A stretch of DNA of 64,000 bases from Limnovirga soli (GCF_013106755.1 NZ_WHPF01000004.1:62001-126000), one strand, 5' to 3'; positions 18,588-28,744 are shown, counted from the stretch's first letter. Numbers and translations: made by a program. Notes: a model not told the origin generated them from the sequence alone.

Positions 18588-19836
18588 CATAAATAAAATA
18601 TTGCCAAAAGATTGGAAATGGTTAAAGTTGGGAGAAGTATGTAATACAACAAGCGGAGGAACGCCGAGCAGAAGAGAATCTAAATATTATGATGGAAATA
18701 TTCCCTGGGTGAAATCTGGTGAATTAGATAGAGGAGTTATCACAGATACGGAAGAAAAGATTTCAGAAGATGCTATAAAAAATTCAAGCGCAAAGATATT
18801 TCCGAAAGGAACTTTATTGATTGCATTGTATGGAGCTACAATTGGGAAGCTTGCATTTCTTGGTGTTGATGCAGCAACTAATCAGGCCATTTGTGGCATT
18901 TTTCAAAATGAAAAAATTAGTTCCGCTTTTTTATATAATTATCTATTTTTTAAAAAACGAAAATTAATCGGTCAAGGTATCGGTGGGGCACAACCAAATA
19001 TTAGCCAGACGATATTAAAAAACTTAGATATTCCTCTTCCTCCCAAACCTACCCAAGAAACAATGGTTTCCAAAATTGAAGAACTCTTTAGTGAGTTGGA
19101 CAAAGGCATGGAAAACCTGCGTACAGCCCAACAGCAACTAAAAACCTACCGGCAGTCTGTATTAAAATGGGCATTTGAGGGAAAGCTAACCAATGAAAAT
19201 GTAAAGGAAGGTGAACTGCCGAAAGGGTGGAAAGAAGTTCTTCTTAAAGATGTATGCAAAATTATTGGAGGAGTAACCAAGGGAAAAGACTTCAAAGGAA
19301 AAGAAACAATTCATTTACCATATCTACGTGTTGCTAATGTTCAAGACGGCTACCTAGATTTGAATGAAATCAAATTGATTGAAATATTGCCATCCGATAA
19401 GGGAAAATATCAACTCCTATTCGGTGATATTTTATATACTGAAGGCGGTGATAAAGACAAATTAGGAAGAGGAACTATTTGGAAAAATGAAATAGAAGAT
19501 TGCATACATCAGAATCACATATTCAGAGCAAGGCCACTTTCAAATGAGGTTGCTTCAATGTACATAGCTTATTTTTCGCAAACAAGGGTTGCAAAGAGTT
19601 ATTTTTTTAAACATGGTAAACAAACAACAAACCTTGCTTCAATAAATCTAACAATCTTATCGAACCTTCCAATACCTCTTTGTGCATTTAAAGAACAAAA
19701 TAAAATCGTTCAAGAAATCGAAAGCCGTCTCAGCGTAGCCGATAAAATGGAAGAAAGCATCACCCAAAGCCTGCAACAGGCAGAGGCGTTAAGGCAAAGT
19801 ATTTTGAAAAAAGCATTTGAAGGGAAACTCATTTAA
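18580..19836 (+). CDS. hsdS: Type I restriction-modification specificity subunit
   Basis: 418 residues. Two target-recognition domains (about 10-150 and 212-350) each follow the hsdS opening pattern (DWKWLKLGEVC ... GGTPSR; GWKEVLLKDVC ... GGVTKG). Each is followed by a conserved helical spacer ending in the repeat ALRQSILKKAFEGKL or TYRQSVLKWAFEGKL. It sets the DNA target of HsdR and HsdM. The spacer repeats are similar at DNA level, which would permit domain shuffling. The next gene is a KAP ATPase 14 bp downstream. Confidence 0.93.
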   Translation: MDDINKILPKDWKWLKLGEVCNTTSGGTPSRRESKYYDGNIPWVKSGELDRGVITDTEEKISEDAIKNSSAKIFPKGTLLIALYGATIGKLAFLGVDAATNQAICGIFQNEKISSAFLYNYLFFKKRKLIGQGIGGAQPNISQTILKNLDIPLPPKPTQETMVSKIEELFSELDKGMENLRTAQQQLKTYRQSVLKWAFEGKLTNENVKEGELPKGWKEVLLKDVCKIIGGVTKGKDFKGKETIHLPYLRVANVQDGYLDLNEIKLIEILPSDKGKYQLLFGDILYTEGGDKDKLGRGTIWKNEIEDCIHQNHIFRARPLSNEVASMYIAYFSQTRVAKSYFFKHGKQTTNLASINLTILSNLPIPLCAFKEQNKIVQEIESRLSVADKMEESITQSLQQAEALRQSILKKAFEGKLI

Positions 19837-19850
19837 ATAAACAGATTATT

Positions 19851-21719
19851 ATGTGGAATGACAAAGAAACGGACGTCGACTTACTTGGTCACGACAAGAT
19901 TGCGCAGACAATATTGGAAATTATTAATGACAATCACCTGCGACCATTAACAATTGGAGTTTATGGTGATTGGGGCGTTGGAAAATCTTCAATTTTATCA
20001 CTGTTGCAGGCAAAAGTATTATTAGAAAAACAAGCCAGTGTTTCTAAAATTCATTGCATCCTTTTTAACGGATGGTTATTTCAAGATTATGAGGATGCAA
20101 AAACTGCTTTGATGGAAACAGTGGTCACAGAGCTAGCGAGATTACAGCCAAGAAACGAAAAAATTCAAAAACTTGCAAAGTCTTTATTTAAACGAATCAA
20201 TTGGCTTAAAGTTGCAAAGGTCTCTGCTGCTGCGGCAATGACTTTTGTTACAGGATTACCTGCAACTACTTTATTAGGTCAAATGGGAGGATGGATTAAT
20301 AAGGGAAAAGAGTTGATTGGATGTAAGGAAGGAAAAGAAAGTGCAACAGATGAAGAATCTTTTTTAAAAGAGGAGGAGGAAGAATCCGTTACTCAACAAA
20401 TTGAAGCTTTCCGTAAAGAATTTAAGAAATTGATTCAAACTTCTAAAGTTGATCATATAATTATACTTGTAGATGATTTAGATCGTTGTTTACCTAAATC
20501 TGTTATTGAAATATTGGAAGCTATTCGATTATTTCTTTTTGTTGAAGGCACGACTTTCGTATTGTCTGCTGATGAAAAAATGATAGAGTATGCAGTAAGG
20601 GAACACTTTCCTAACCTCCCATCAGACTATCAGGAATACACCAAAAATTATTTAGAAAAGTTGATTCAAATACCAATCCGGATTCCTTTATTGAATAAAA
20701 CGCAAACTGGAAATTATATTAAATTATTGATGCTTCAACACCATTTAAAACACAATTATGTTCAGTTGAAAAGTGTTTATGAATATTATAATAAGCAGAA
20801 GAAAAGGCCGTATGATGCAGTCGATCTTTCTTATGAAATTATTTCTGCAGCAATTGGATCAGATGCAACAGAACTGAAAGAAACATTGCTGGTTGCCGAC
20901 CAACTAACACCTACACTAGCATCCGGTCTTAAAGGAAATCCAAGGAATATAAAAAGGTTTATGAATACACTTTTCTTAAGAATGAGAATTGCTAGGATTT
21001 ACGGATTGGAAGAAATCGTTAGAATGAATGTACTTGCAAAACTTATGTTACTAGAAAGATTTCAATCAAAAAGATTTGACGCATTAGTAGATGAAGTTAC
21101 AACAACTATTAATGGTATTTCCTTGACGATAGAAGCGCTTGAAAAAAAGAAATTTGAAGGAAAGGAAGCGAGCACCGAAGGAACTAAAACGCCTGACAAA
21201 GAAGATGTGACATTCAGAGAATGGCTATCACTTGAACCCGTTATAACATCTGTTGATCTCCGACCCTACATATTTATTTCTAAGGAAAAAGCTATTGGTT
21301 TTGATGCTAGTTCTCTTTTCCCTGAGAATTTGCAAAAAATATATGAAATGTTAAATAGCCATTCTGATCTTGGACTACTTTCAGCTGAAAAACAACTTGC
21401 GGATATATCAACAAAAGAGAGAGTAATGCTTTTTGATAAGCTTGAATCAGAAAGTCGGTCTTCAACAGATTTAAAGAATATTCCCGATCCAATAAATGGA
21501 TTACTTCGAATAATCAAAATTGAAAAATCTCTTGAAGAAAGATTTGTAGGTTTATTAGTCTCTTTCCCTCCTTCGGAATTAGGCCCTTGGGTAGTAACAG
21601 AGTTGAGTGGCATAAAAACTGAAGGTGCTAAAGAAAAGGTGAAAGCACTTTTTAAAACATTCGAAGGGCAAGAACAAAATAGAACATTGAAAGCAGTAGC
21701 AAAACAAGCTTTAAAATAA
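19851..21719 (+). CDS. qatA: QatA, KAP-family P-loop NTPase
   Basis: 622 residues of the KAP NTPase family. Walker A is GDWGVGKS (39-46) and the Walker B area is ILVDDLDRC (Asp208-Asp209-Leu-Asp211). Between them lies a hydrophobic stretch (about 124-145) and an acidic linker. It is the first of four tightly packed genes whose order (KAP ATPase, unknown, QueC-like, TatD-like) is exactly the QatABCD anti-phage system. The mechanism is not established. Gap to qatB is 7 bp. Confidence 0.88.
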   Translation: MWNDKETDVDLLGHDKIAQTILEIINDNHLRPLTIGVYGDWGVGKSSILSLLQAKVLLEKQASVSKIHCILFNGWLFQDYEDAKTALMETVVTELARLQPRNEKIQKLAKSLFKRINWLKVAKVSAAAAMTFVTGLPATTLLGQMGGWINKGKELIGCKEGKESATDEESFLKEEEEESVTQQIEAFRKEFKKLIQTSKVDHIIILVDDLDRCLPKSVIEILEAIRLFLFVEGTTFVLSADEKMIEYAVREHFPNLPSDYQEYTKNYLEKLIQIPIRIPLLNKTQTGNYIKLLMLQHHLKHNYVQLKSVYEYYNKQKKRPYDAVDLSYEIISAAIGSDATELKETLLVADQLTPTLASGLKGNPRNIKRFMNTLFLRMRIARIYGLEEIVRMNVLAKLMLLERFQSKRFDALVDEVTTTINGISLTIEALEKKKFEGKEASTEGTKTPDKEDVTFREWLSLEPVITSVDLRPYIFISKEKAIGFDASSLFPENLQKIYEMLNSHSDLGLLSAEKQLADISTKERVMLFDKLESESRSSTDLKNIPDPINGLLRIIKIEKSLEERFVGLLVSFPPSELGPWVVTELSGIKTEGAKEKVKALFKTFEGQEQNRTLKAVAKQALK

Positions 21720-21726
21720 AAGTTTT

Positions 21727-22665
21727 ATGGGTACATCAAGTTCAGGTGGTGGAGCTGGCGGAGGGAATCCGCTTATACCAAGTTGGATTGACAATGGGAA
21801 TTTACTGACACCTCAAATATTGCCGCAGGAGGCTAATCAACCGGATCAGGATATTCCAGAGGGAGATCCTGCTGATTCGGAAAATCAATACGAGAATAAT
21901 GGAGTGCCAGATTCGAATGGGGAGAGTGCTACAAATGTGAGCCCTTCAGGAGAAGGAATTGAAATGGGTGGAAATAATCGATATACTACACCTAAAAAAC
22001 AGTTCAATAAATATGCTCGAAGTGGGGGAACTAACATTGCATATTTAAAACAAGCGTTAAGAAGTTATAGTAGAAATGCTGCTGGTAGTTCTACAACTCT
22101 TGCAAGAAGAATGCAGCCCTCAGCATCACGAGTGGCAATTTTCTATGAGACCATTGATAATATTCGAAGAAAAGGTACGGAGACGGCGTTAACTGAATTT
22201 AATCTTACTGCATACGTAAATCAACCTTTACTTAACACCTTATCTGCAATTGGTGAATTGATATTTACACATACAGGTAAAGTATACGAAGATACTCAGG
22301 ATGATAGCATTACTAAAGCTGCTTATGCAAATACAGTGATGCGTATTTGTGAAGATTCTCCTGATATGGATTTAAATAATTTAAGTAATGATCAGGTAGA
22401 AGTTATGATGGCAGTTTTCATTGAAGAAACAATTGCCCAAAGAGTCATTAACGATATCGGAAATCAGTTTACAGAATCAACTACAGATATTGTGACCCTA
22501 CTTGAAATAGAAAATGGTATTTACCAAATTGTAAAGGGAATGGTTCGGAATCAAATAATGCCTGAAATAAGTGCTACAAAACGGGGCGACAAACAAAATC
22601 TTGAACGAAATATTGAAAACATTTACCGAACTGCCTTCGATGCCATGGCAGGATCAAATGATTAA
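21727..22665 (+). CDS. qatB: QatB
   Basis: 312 residues. The first about 100 are low complexity (Gly/Ser/Asn/Pro-rich, starting MGTSSSGGGAGGGNPLIPSW), and the rest is helical with conserved-looking RVAIFYETIDNIRRKG and AVFIEETIAQRV. No enzyme motif is visible. Identity rests on position between a KAP ATPase and a QueC-like protein, and on the Gly/Ser-rich N-terminus typical of QatB. In the Qat system this subunit is required but uncharacterised. Two bp separate it from qatC. Confidence 0.8.
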   Translation: MGTSSSGGGAGGGNPLIPSWIDNGNLLTPQILPQEANQPDQDIPEGDPADSENQYENNGVPDSNGESATNVSPSGEGIEMGGNNRYTTPKKQFNKYARSGGTNIAYLKQALRSYSRNAAGSSTTLARRMQPSASRVAIFYETIDNIRRKGTETALTEFNLTAYVNQPLLNTLSAIGELIFTHTGKVYEDTQDDSITKAAYANTVMRICEDSPDMDLNNLSNDQVEVMMAVFIEETIAQRVINDIGNQFTESTTDIVTLLEIENGIYQIVKGMVRNQIMPEISATKRGDKQNLERNIENIYRTAFDAMAGSND

Positions 22666-22667
22666 CT

Positions 22668-24011
22668 ATGGGAAAATTTGCTTTAATAACAAAACTAGGT
22701 GATGAAGATGCAGGAGTGAATCTGAATGAAAGCGGTAATTTAAAAACTGCTACTCTTAAAATGTTTACCAGCACTGCAGGGGTAAGTGTTCATGCCCTAC
22801 TTACAAGCCTAAAAAGGCTAAAGCTGGAGCCTACTGAAATAGCAATGGATCTTCTTGTTGTTGCAAGCAGCATGTACGCAGCTGATACAAGAATAGATAG
22901 AAAAACATTTGCAGAAGATTCATGGACAAGAATCATAGACCTTTATATACCCGTAAGCGAACCCGATCTCTGGGACAATCAAAAAGATAATTTACAGAAA
23001 ATTTTTCGCTTCTTAACTGGAGATATATGGACTTTATATTTTCGCCCAAGAACAAATATGCCAATTCTTTCTCCCAGGGGCAATCGCAAAGCTTATAAAA
23101 TGCCATACGAAACAGATACCGTATGTTTGTTTTCTGGTGGGATGGATAGCTTTATTGGAGCAATTGATTTATTGGAAAGCGGTATTCGACCTCTTTTGGT
23201 CGGGCATGCAAAAAGTGCAGACGTCACTCCATACCAATCAAAATGTGCAGCGGCTTTAAACAATCATTATAATGAAAGAAGGCCAGAAAGGATATATGCA
23301 TATTTAAGTATACCGAAGGAAGATTTATTCGGAAGCATAGATAATACTGAAAGAGGTAGATCATTTCTTTTTTTGACATTAGGAAGTATTTGTGCTTCTT
23401 GTTTAAGCTCAGCGCCAACTTTAGTGATTCCCGAAAATGGCATGATTAGTTTGAACCTGCCGTTAACGCCACTTCGTGTGGGTTCTCATAGCACCCGAAC
23501 GACACATCCATGTTATCTGTTGATGATGCAGGAGTTATTTACGCAATTGAGAATGAATGTGCGCCTACATAATCCTTACCAGTATAAAACTAAAGGAGAA
23601 ATGCTTATTGAATGTCATAATCAAGCATTAGTTGTAAATACTGAAACAATGTCTTGCAGCCATCCTGCAGCGGGACGTTATCATGGCGGTGTCGGCAGCT
23701 CAAATAGACATTGTGGGTATTGTGTTCCTTGTATAATTCGTCAAGCATCTTTCCATGCAGCGGGGCTGCTGGATGCATTTCCATATGGCACCGACCTTCA
23801 TTCAACTCCATTAGACATAAGAACGGCTAAAGCAGCGGATGTAGTGGCATTTAAATATATGATTGAAAAAGTCCGACGTCATCCGACTTATTTAATTGCA
23901 GCAATCAGAAATACTGGACCATTAGGGGTGAATGTTCAACCTTATTTAGATGTCTATAATAGGTCTTTAAATGAAGTTGAACAATTTTTAACTGGAATTA
24001 CACTAACATGA
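22668..24011 (+). CDS. qatC: QatC, QueC-like PP-loop protein
   Basis: 447 residues related to 7-cyano-7-deazaguanine synthase. The PP-loop ATP site SGGMDS is at 156-161, and cysteines fit for zinc binding are at 330, 349, 352 and 355 (SCSHP, CGYCVPC). It has an N-terminal extension of about 145 residues absent from housekeeping QueC. No queuosine genes lie nearby, which argues for a defence role: modifying a protein or nucleic acid partner is a current idea for such QueC relatives (inference here). Its end overlaps qatD by 4 bp. Confidence 0.88.
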   Translation: MGKFALITKLGDEDAGVNLNESGNLKTATLKMFTSTAGVSVHALLTSLKRLKLEPTEIAMDLLVVASSMYAADTRIDRKTFAEDSWTRIIDLYIPVSEPDLWDNQKDNLQKIFRFLTGDIWTLYFRPRTNMPILSPRGNRKAYKMPYETDTVCLFSGGMDSFIGAIDLLESGIRPLLVGHAKSADVTPYQSKCAAALNNHYNERRPERIYAYLSIPKEDLFGSIDNTERGRSFLFLTLGSICASCLSSAPTLVIPENGMISLNLPLTPLRVGSHSTRTTHPCYLLMMQELFTQLRMNVRLHNPYQYKTKGEMLIECHNQALVVNTETMSCSHPAAGRYHGGVGSSNRHCGYCVPCIIRQASFHAAGLLDAFPYGTDLHSTPLDIRTAKAADVVAFKYMIEKVRRHPTYLIAAIRNTGPLGVNVQPYLDVYNRSLNEVEQFLTGITLT

Positions 24012-24757
24012 GTTATTATGTAGATGCACACTGCCATGTTGATTTATTTAAAAATATTCAGCAAACCTGGGTAGGCGAAGATAGTTTGCCAATAAAAACG
24101 ATAAGTGTTACGAATGCTCCATTTATTTATGAACCATGTAAAAGCCTTTTTGCAAATTCAAAAAATATTAGAGTTGCCTTGGGCATGCATCCTGAATTAG
24201 TAGAGCAATATGGATCACAATTGAATTTATTTGAAGAATTAATTGATAGTACTAAATATATAGGAGAAATTGGTTTAGATGGATCTCCAAGGTTTAAAAA
24301 AAGTTGGGACTATCAAAAAGAAATATTTATTGAAATACTTAAACTTTGTAACGAAAAGGACAAAAAAGTACTTACAATTCATTCTCGTAATGCTGCGAAT
24401 GAAACAATTCAATTAACATCCAAACACCTGGGAAATTCTAATTGTCGGATAATATTTCATTGGTATAACGGAGATCAAAACGATTTGAAAGTGGCTGTTC
24501 AAAATGGTTATTATTTTTCAATAAATCATAAAATGATTAATGCTGAAAAAGGGAAACAAATAATCATGGCTATACCAAATCACCTTTTGTTAACTGAAAC
24601 CGATGCCCCTTTTACTTTTGACAATGTTATTAAAACAAGGGTACAAAGCCTAAAAGCGACAATTGAGGGGATTTCTGCAATTAAAAAAGTAGACTTTTTA
24701 CCAACTAAGGATCTCATTTATAATAACTTTAAATCTCTGTTAGAATTTGTGAAATGA
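24008..24757 (+). CDS. qatD: QatD, TatD-like metal-dependent nuclease
   Basis: 249 residues of the TatD amidohydrolase-fold DNase family. Metal ligands are visible: DAHCH (His8, His10), GEIGLDGS (Glu), TIHSRNA (His), FHWYNG (His) and TETDAPF (Asp). It is coupled to qatC through an ATGA overlap and completes the QatABCD set. After it comes a 122-bp gap, so the CHAT gene may have its own promoter. Confidence 0.9.
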   Translation: MSYYVDAHCHVDLFKNIQQTWVGEDSLPIKTISVTNAPFIYEPCKSLFANSKNIRVALGMHPELVEQYGSQLNLFEELIDSTKYIGEIGLDGSPRFKKSWDYQKEIFIEILKLCNEKDKKVLTIHSRNAANETIQLTSKHLGNSNCRIIFHWYNGDQNDLKVAVQNGYYFSINHKMINAEKGKQIIMAIPNHLLLTETDAPFTFDNVIKTRVQSLKATIEGISAIKKVDFLPTKDLIYNNFKSLLEFVK

Positions 24758-24879
24758 TAATGTCGCCAATATTATGTAATAATACAAATCCTTCATAAAT
24801 AGAGGTAATAAAAAAATTATTAAAAAGCAGACTCCATTAAAGAGATAAATTAACTAGTAATTGTCAATAATTACTCAAT

Positions 24880-27018
24880 ATGAAATTAAAAGAAATTTTT
24901 GCTAATACACACGGACTATTCATGCCCCTAAATCCAATTTGGAACTTAACTTTAAATGATGTGGAGTTGTCTGATTTGGAGCTAACTATTTCCCTCAATA
25001 TGGAACGGTATTCCAAAGCAGATAGTCAGGAATTTAAGAAAATTTCTATCGAACTTCTAAAGGATATTTTAAATGCTAAAAACGCAGTCGATGTATATGG
25101 ACGTATAAAGCTAAACTTTTTACAGTTTACGCAAAGTTATCAGATTGCAAGATTTTATAGCACTAAAGGTTTATTTTCTGACTGCCATGATTGGCTTATA
25201 TATGCATTGACTGATGAGATTAACTATGGTGCGGAAATGGATTTCCAGATAGGAAGGCTTAATGATTTTTTAAAATCAACAAATCCCTACATTTCTTCGG
25301 AGGCTATAAATACAATGCTCGAGTTTTCTTCAACCCTATTCTATTACGCTTGGCATCGTGGAGGGTTAGTAGATTTTGCAACAATTGTACTCGAATTCAT
25401 GCTCAAACTGATTTGTCATCTCCTTACAAACGGTATACCGAATTTTGTTCTTGAGGATTTACTAATCACTGCGGCGTCGAATGCTTTGGCTTTTGCAACT
25501 AATTTCAAAAAAGAAGGATTGAAGGGCTTAGCAGAGATCCTTGCAAATCATTTTGAGAAAACGGAAAGTGCTGAGATTAAAAAACAAATATCTCTTCAAT
25601 TAGCACATGCAGGCGCAGAATTTACCGATAAAGTTTCTTTAGACTGGTGTTCAATTGTGCTCACAAATTATTCAGATTTATTGGTTGGTGGTCAATTGAT
25701 GCAACTACTCTCTTTGTACTATTTTCATGATATCGGCAAACTTGATCATGAGTGGAAGAGGTTCGAGGAAGCTCTTGGACAATACAATAATTCAATACAT
25801 GAAATGGACCAGCTTTTGTTAAAGTATGAAAAGGCTAGATTATTTGGTGTGTTGAATGGACTTGTAATGAAATGTGTGGAAAAAAGAAGGATTGATCTAG
25901 CAAGTAAAATCATAACTGAATTTTATTGCATTGATATTGGCAAAAGAATATCTTCTGACCAGTTATTTGTGATAGCCACCTATAATCACGGGGTTTTGAT
26001 TTCTTCGTCCCATCAAACATTTGATTTTGGTAAAGAAACACCTGAAGATATACTTGAACTATTCTATCAAACAAATCGGTTCCTAAGTACTAAAATAGCA
26101 GTCAACAACTATTCAGATTTCGTTTTAGAAGAGCCCAAAACTCATGGAGTGCCCGTAAAAGATCAAGGAAAGGATTTTGAGAAAAGACTTACTGGACACT
26201 ATAAATTTTCAGCACTTACAGAGATGAAATTAGACGCATTAAAATCAATAGTCGTAATTCCAGGATTTCAACATCCTGTTCAGCCATTAATGATAAAAGC
26301 CATTGGGAATACAATTCCTTTAGCAGGATCTTTTGAAATAGCAAATAAGAGGAGAATAGTTAGCAAAGTTTTGTTATGGTGCTTTGGTACTAGAACAAGT
26401 GATTTAGAATTATCGCTGACAAAAAAAATGTTTGAAAATGCTGGTATTGTGGTGGATATAATAAATATACTAAAAGCAAATAAGCAGGACTTTATTGATA
26501 AATATAAATCACCAGAGTATGACTTAATTTGGGTTGGTACCCATGGAAATTACGATCATTATACGCCTCACATTAGTAAAATAGAAATTTTGCCTGAAGA
26601 CCATATTGAACTTAAGGACATCCTAGGATTGATTCCAAATACTGATTCACAAAGGTTATTATTTTTGAACATTTGCGATGGAGCTACTGCTTCGACTTTA
26701 AATGGTGTCTATGATATTGGTTTTGGCGCAAGTTTATGTAATAGTAATCAAGCAGTATTATCCCATATTTGGATGGTAGAAATTGATTATTCTTTCATCT
26801 ACGGTGTTCTTTACGCTCATTACTTAATTGCTGGCGATGATTTTTTTCAGGCCTACGAAAATGTAATTAAAGCCTTTCTAAGTGGGAAATCCTTTATTAT
26901 AAAACTCTTAGGTATTTATCATCATCTTGACGAAGATTTAATGAAGCATTTAAATAAGCTCGATGATGAAATAAATGAAAATATTTATTACTGGGGGTCA
27001 AGTATATATTATCAATAA
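24880..27018 (+). CDS. CHAT-domain caspase-like protease
   Basis: 712 residues. The C-terminal about 230 form a CHAT (caspase-HetF-associated) peptidase fold: WVGTHGNYDHY with catalytic His555 and LFLNICDGATAS with catalytic Cys599, separated by the expected beta-alpha spacing. The N-terminal about 430 residues are alpha-helical and may be TPR-like or HEAT-like sensing repeats. CHAT proteins are proteolytic effectors in several bacterial immune pathways; no substrate (gasdermin, for instance) is visible next to it. It lies between qatD and a broken hsdM copy. Whether it works alone or with Qat is open. Confidence 0.8.
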   Translation: MKLKEIFANTHGLFMPLNPIWNLTLNDVELSDLELTISLNMERYSKADSQEFKKISIELLKDILNAKNAVDVYGRIKLNFLQFTQSYQIARFYSTKGLFSDCHDWLIYALTDEINYGAEMDFQIGRLNDFLKSTNPYISSEAINTMLEFSSTLFYYAWHRGGLVDFATIVLEFMLKLICHLLTNGIPNFVLEDLLITAASNALAFATNFKKEGLKGLAEILANHFEKTESAEIKKQISLQLAHAGAEFTDKVSLDWCSIVLTNYSDLLVGGQLMQLLSLYYFHDIGKLDHEWKRFEEALGQYNNSIHEMDQLLLKYEKARLFGVLNGLVMKCVEKRRIDLASKIITEFYCIDIGKRISSDQLFVIATYNHGVLISSSHQTFDFGKETPEDILELFYQTNRFLSTKIAVNNYSDFVLEEPKTHGVPVKDQGKDFEKRLTGHYKFSALTEMKLDALKSIVVIPGFQHPVQPLMIKAIGNTIPLAGSFEIANKRRIVSKVLLWCFGTRTSDLELSLTKKMFENAGIVVDIINILKANKQDFIDKYKSPEYDLIWVGTHGNYDHYTPHISKIEILPEDHIELKDILGLIPNTDSQRLLFLNICDGATASTLNGVYDIGFGASLCNSNQAVLSHIWMVEIDYSFIYGVLYAHYLIAGDDFFQAYENVIKAFLSGKSFIIKLLGIYHHLDEDLMKHLNKLDDEINENIYYWGSSIYYQ

Positions 27019-27041
27019 TTTATTTATATCACATAGAATAT

Positions 27042-27230
27042 ATGAGCAATAATAGTTCTGCCAACACCTCCATCATCGTCTCCAAAGTCTGGGCCTTCTG
27101 TAACACCCTCCGTGATGATGGCGTAGGCTATGGCGATTATTTGGAACAGTTGACTTGTTTGCTGTTTTTAAAAATGGCAGATGAATACACCAGTTGTTCC
27201 AAGTCTTCCACAGGGTGCCTTGTAACTTAG
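27042..27230 (+). pseudogene. Truncated hsdM 5' copy (first)
   Basis: Encodes about 49 residues nearly identical to the start of the intact hsdM at 30290 (IVSKVWAFCNTLRDDGVGYG, LLFLKMADEY), then diverges into 13 unrelated residues and stops. It is a duplicated and truncated 5' end, not a working methylase. Confidence 0.85.
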
Positions 27231-27323
27231 GATTTAAACCTTTCTATGAAAGGAGTTATTGAAAATTTTTTTATTATTGAATTATTTTATTTGCGTTGAT
27301 AGTTGATGAGATATAATCTGAAC

Positions 27324-27343
27324 GTACAAGAGCGCGACGCAAG
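27324..27343 (+). repeat. Bipartite interspersed element, partial copy
   Basis: GTACAAGAGCGCGACGCAAG; the TAAAG end and second box are missing. It lies about 95 bp after the first hsdM relic, in a 299-bp gap that otherwise shows only a candidate operator at 27510. Confidence 0.55.
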
Positions 27344-27509
27344 AGGAGATGCCATAAAAATATATGGCACGGCCCATTAAACAATGGGTTTAAATATTTT
27401 ATAGCACAATTTGGGTAAAAGTTAGATGCAATTCCTCAAGAGACATTCAATTGGTAAGGGCTTCAGGAAAAGCTTTGTAAGTAGGGCGTTTGAGAAAAAT
27501 TGGTAAACA

Positions 27510-27519
27510 TGTAAACTAA
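27510..27519 (+). promoter_or_regulatory. Candidate operator half-site TGTAAACTAA
   Basis: TGTAAACTAA lies 10 bp before the start codon of the hydrolase-like gene. The same decamer occurs three times (once inverted) ahead of the fic gene at 29162, so the two genes may share a regulator. Confidence 0.5.
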
Positions 27520-27529
27520 AACTAGCAAT

Positions 27530-28744
27530 ATGAAAGTAGGTATTTATATTGACGGCCTTGGACAGTCTGTAACCAATGAATCGCTGGTAAGCTACTCAAC
27601 ACGCCTTAAAAATGAGTTTGATTATCACAGTACAGGCGTAACACATGAATTAAAAATTGAGAAGATAAAGTATGCCAACAACCGTGAAAGCAATGTAGCC
27701 AGTATTATAGAACATAAAAGTGGGGTAGCAACTTTGTTGTATAAATTATATGAGTTTAGGTATGGTGATATCATGACAGATGATTACAAAAAGCAAAATT
27801 TACTTTTAAAGAGTGGCTATTTATTTAGCCTGGTAATTAAAAAGTTCCCGGTTGTAATTAAAGGTTTTTTTGGTAAAAAAAATTATGCTCGTCCGTTTCA
27901 AACCTTTTATATTTTCTTTCTGTTTTTAATAATTGCACTGGCCATACTTTTTATGGTGCCTGCCATTATTACCGTACTATCTAATTTTTTCCTGGAAAAA
28001 TCGGTAACAGATTTTATTCAGTCACATACCTGGCTACAATCAATAGGTGTATTTCTACATATTAATGCCACAAATATGAAGTCCTTTTCGGAGTTTTTTG
28101 TGTCTATTATCTCTATTATTTTGCTTTTAGCGCCACAGGCCAATATTATTATTACCAGTCTTGCTACCGAGTTTGTATGTGCCCATAATTATCTTCAGTT
28201 TGGGCGGCAAAACCAGGATATACAGGGCAACCTTGACCAATTGGTAGAATATATTACCGAACATGAAACAAATGCTGAAATACATATTCATGCATATAGT
28301 TTCGGGTCGTTAATTGCCATAGACTACTTATTTCCCTTTGGAACAACTCCCTCCGGCAATAAGCTGGACAGAATGAAAGCCTTAATAACCATCGGCACCC
28401 CATTTGATTTTATAAGTACTTATTATGAAAATTATTATTCGGAGAGAAGTACTATAATGGAAAGCAAGGTTAGCTGGCTAAATGTATATTCCATAGCAGA
28501 TGCACTGGCCAGTAATTTTCGCAAAGATGAATTGAGTGGAGCCGCTCAATATGGGTTAACCAGCCAGCGTGTGATACCTATTAATGTGAATTATGAGGTG
28601 GTAAAAATTAATCAATACAACCTTAGCAGTTTTATTTCTTTAAACAGTTTAAAAGCACATGGTATGTACTGGAGTTCTACCACAAGTGGCGCCAGCTGTT
28701 TACATCCTATATATCTTAAAATGAAAGAGTTGGGTTTGGTGTAA
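27530..28744 (+). CDS. Membrane protein with serine-hydrolase-like domain
   Basis: 404 residues. Two hydrophobic regions (about 125-155 and 188-210) flank a loop, so it is probably inner-membrane. The C-terminal half looks like a lipase or alpha/beta-hydrolase: beta strand IHIHAYSFGSL with an [A/G]xSxG-like elbow (AYSFG), then LITIGTPFDFIS and a late His (LHP). The N-terminus opens MKVGIYIDGLGQS. No close family is recognised. Its position between hsdM fragments and its shared TGTAAACTAA site with fic suggest it is an inserted accessory or effector gene. Confidence 0.6.
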   Translation: MKVGIYIDGLGQSVTNESLVSYSTRLKNEFDYHSTGVTHELKIEKIKYANNRESNVASIIEHKSGVATLLYKLYEFRYGDIMTDDYKKQNLLLKSGYLFSLVIKKFPVVIKGFFGKKNYARPFQTFYIFFLFLIIALAILFMVPAIITVLSNFFLEKSVTDFIQSHTWLQSIGVFLHINATNMKSFSEFFVSIISIILLLAPQANIIITSLATEFVCAHNYLQFGRQNQDIQGNLDQLVEYITEHETNAEIHIHAYSFGSLIAIDYLFPFGTTPSGNKLDRMKALITIGTPFDFISTYYENYYSERSTIMESKVSWLNVYSIADALASNFRKDELSGAAQYGLTSQRVIPINVNYEVVKINQYNLSSFISLNSLKAHGMYWSSTTSGASCLHPIYLKMKELGLV

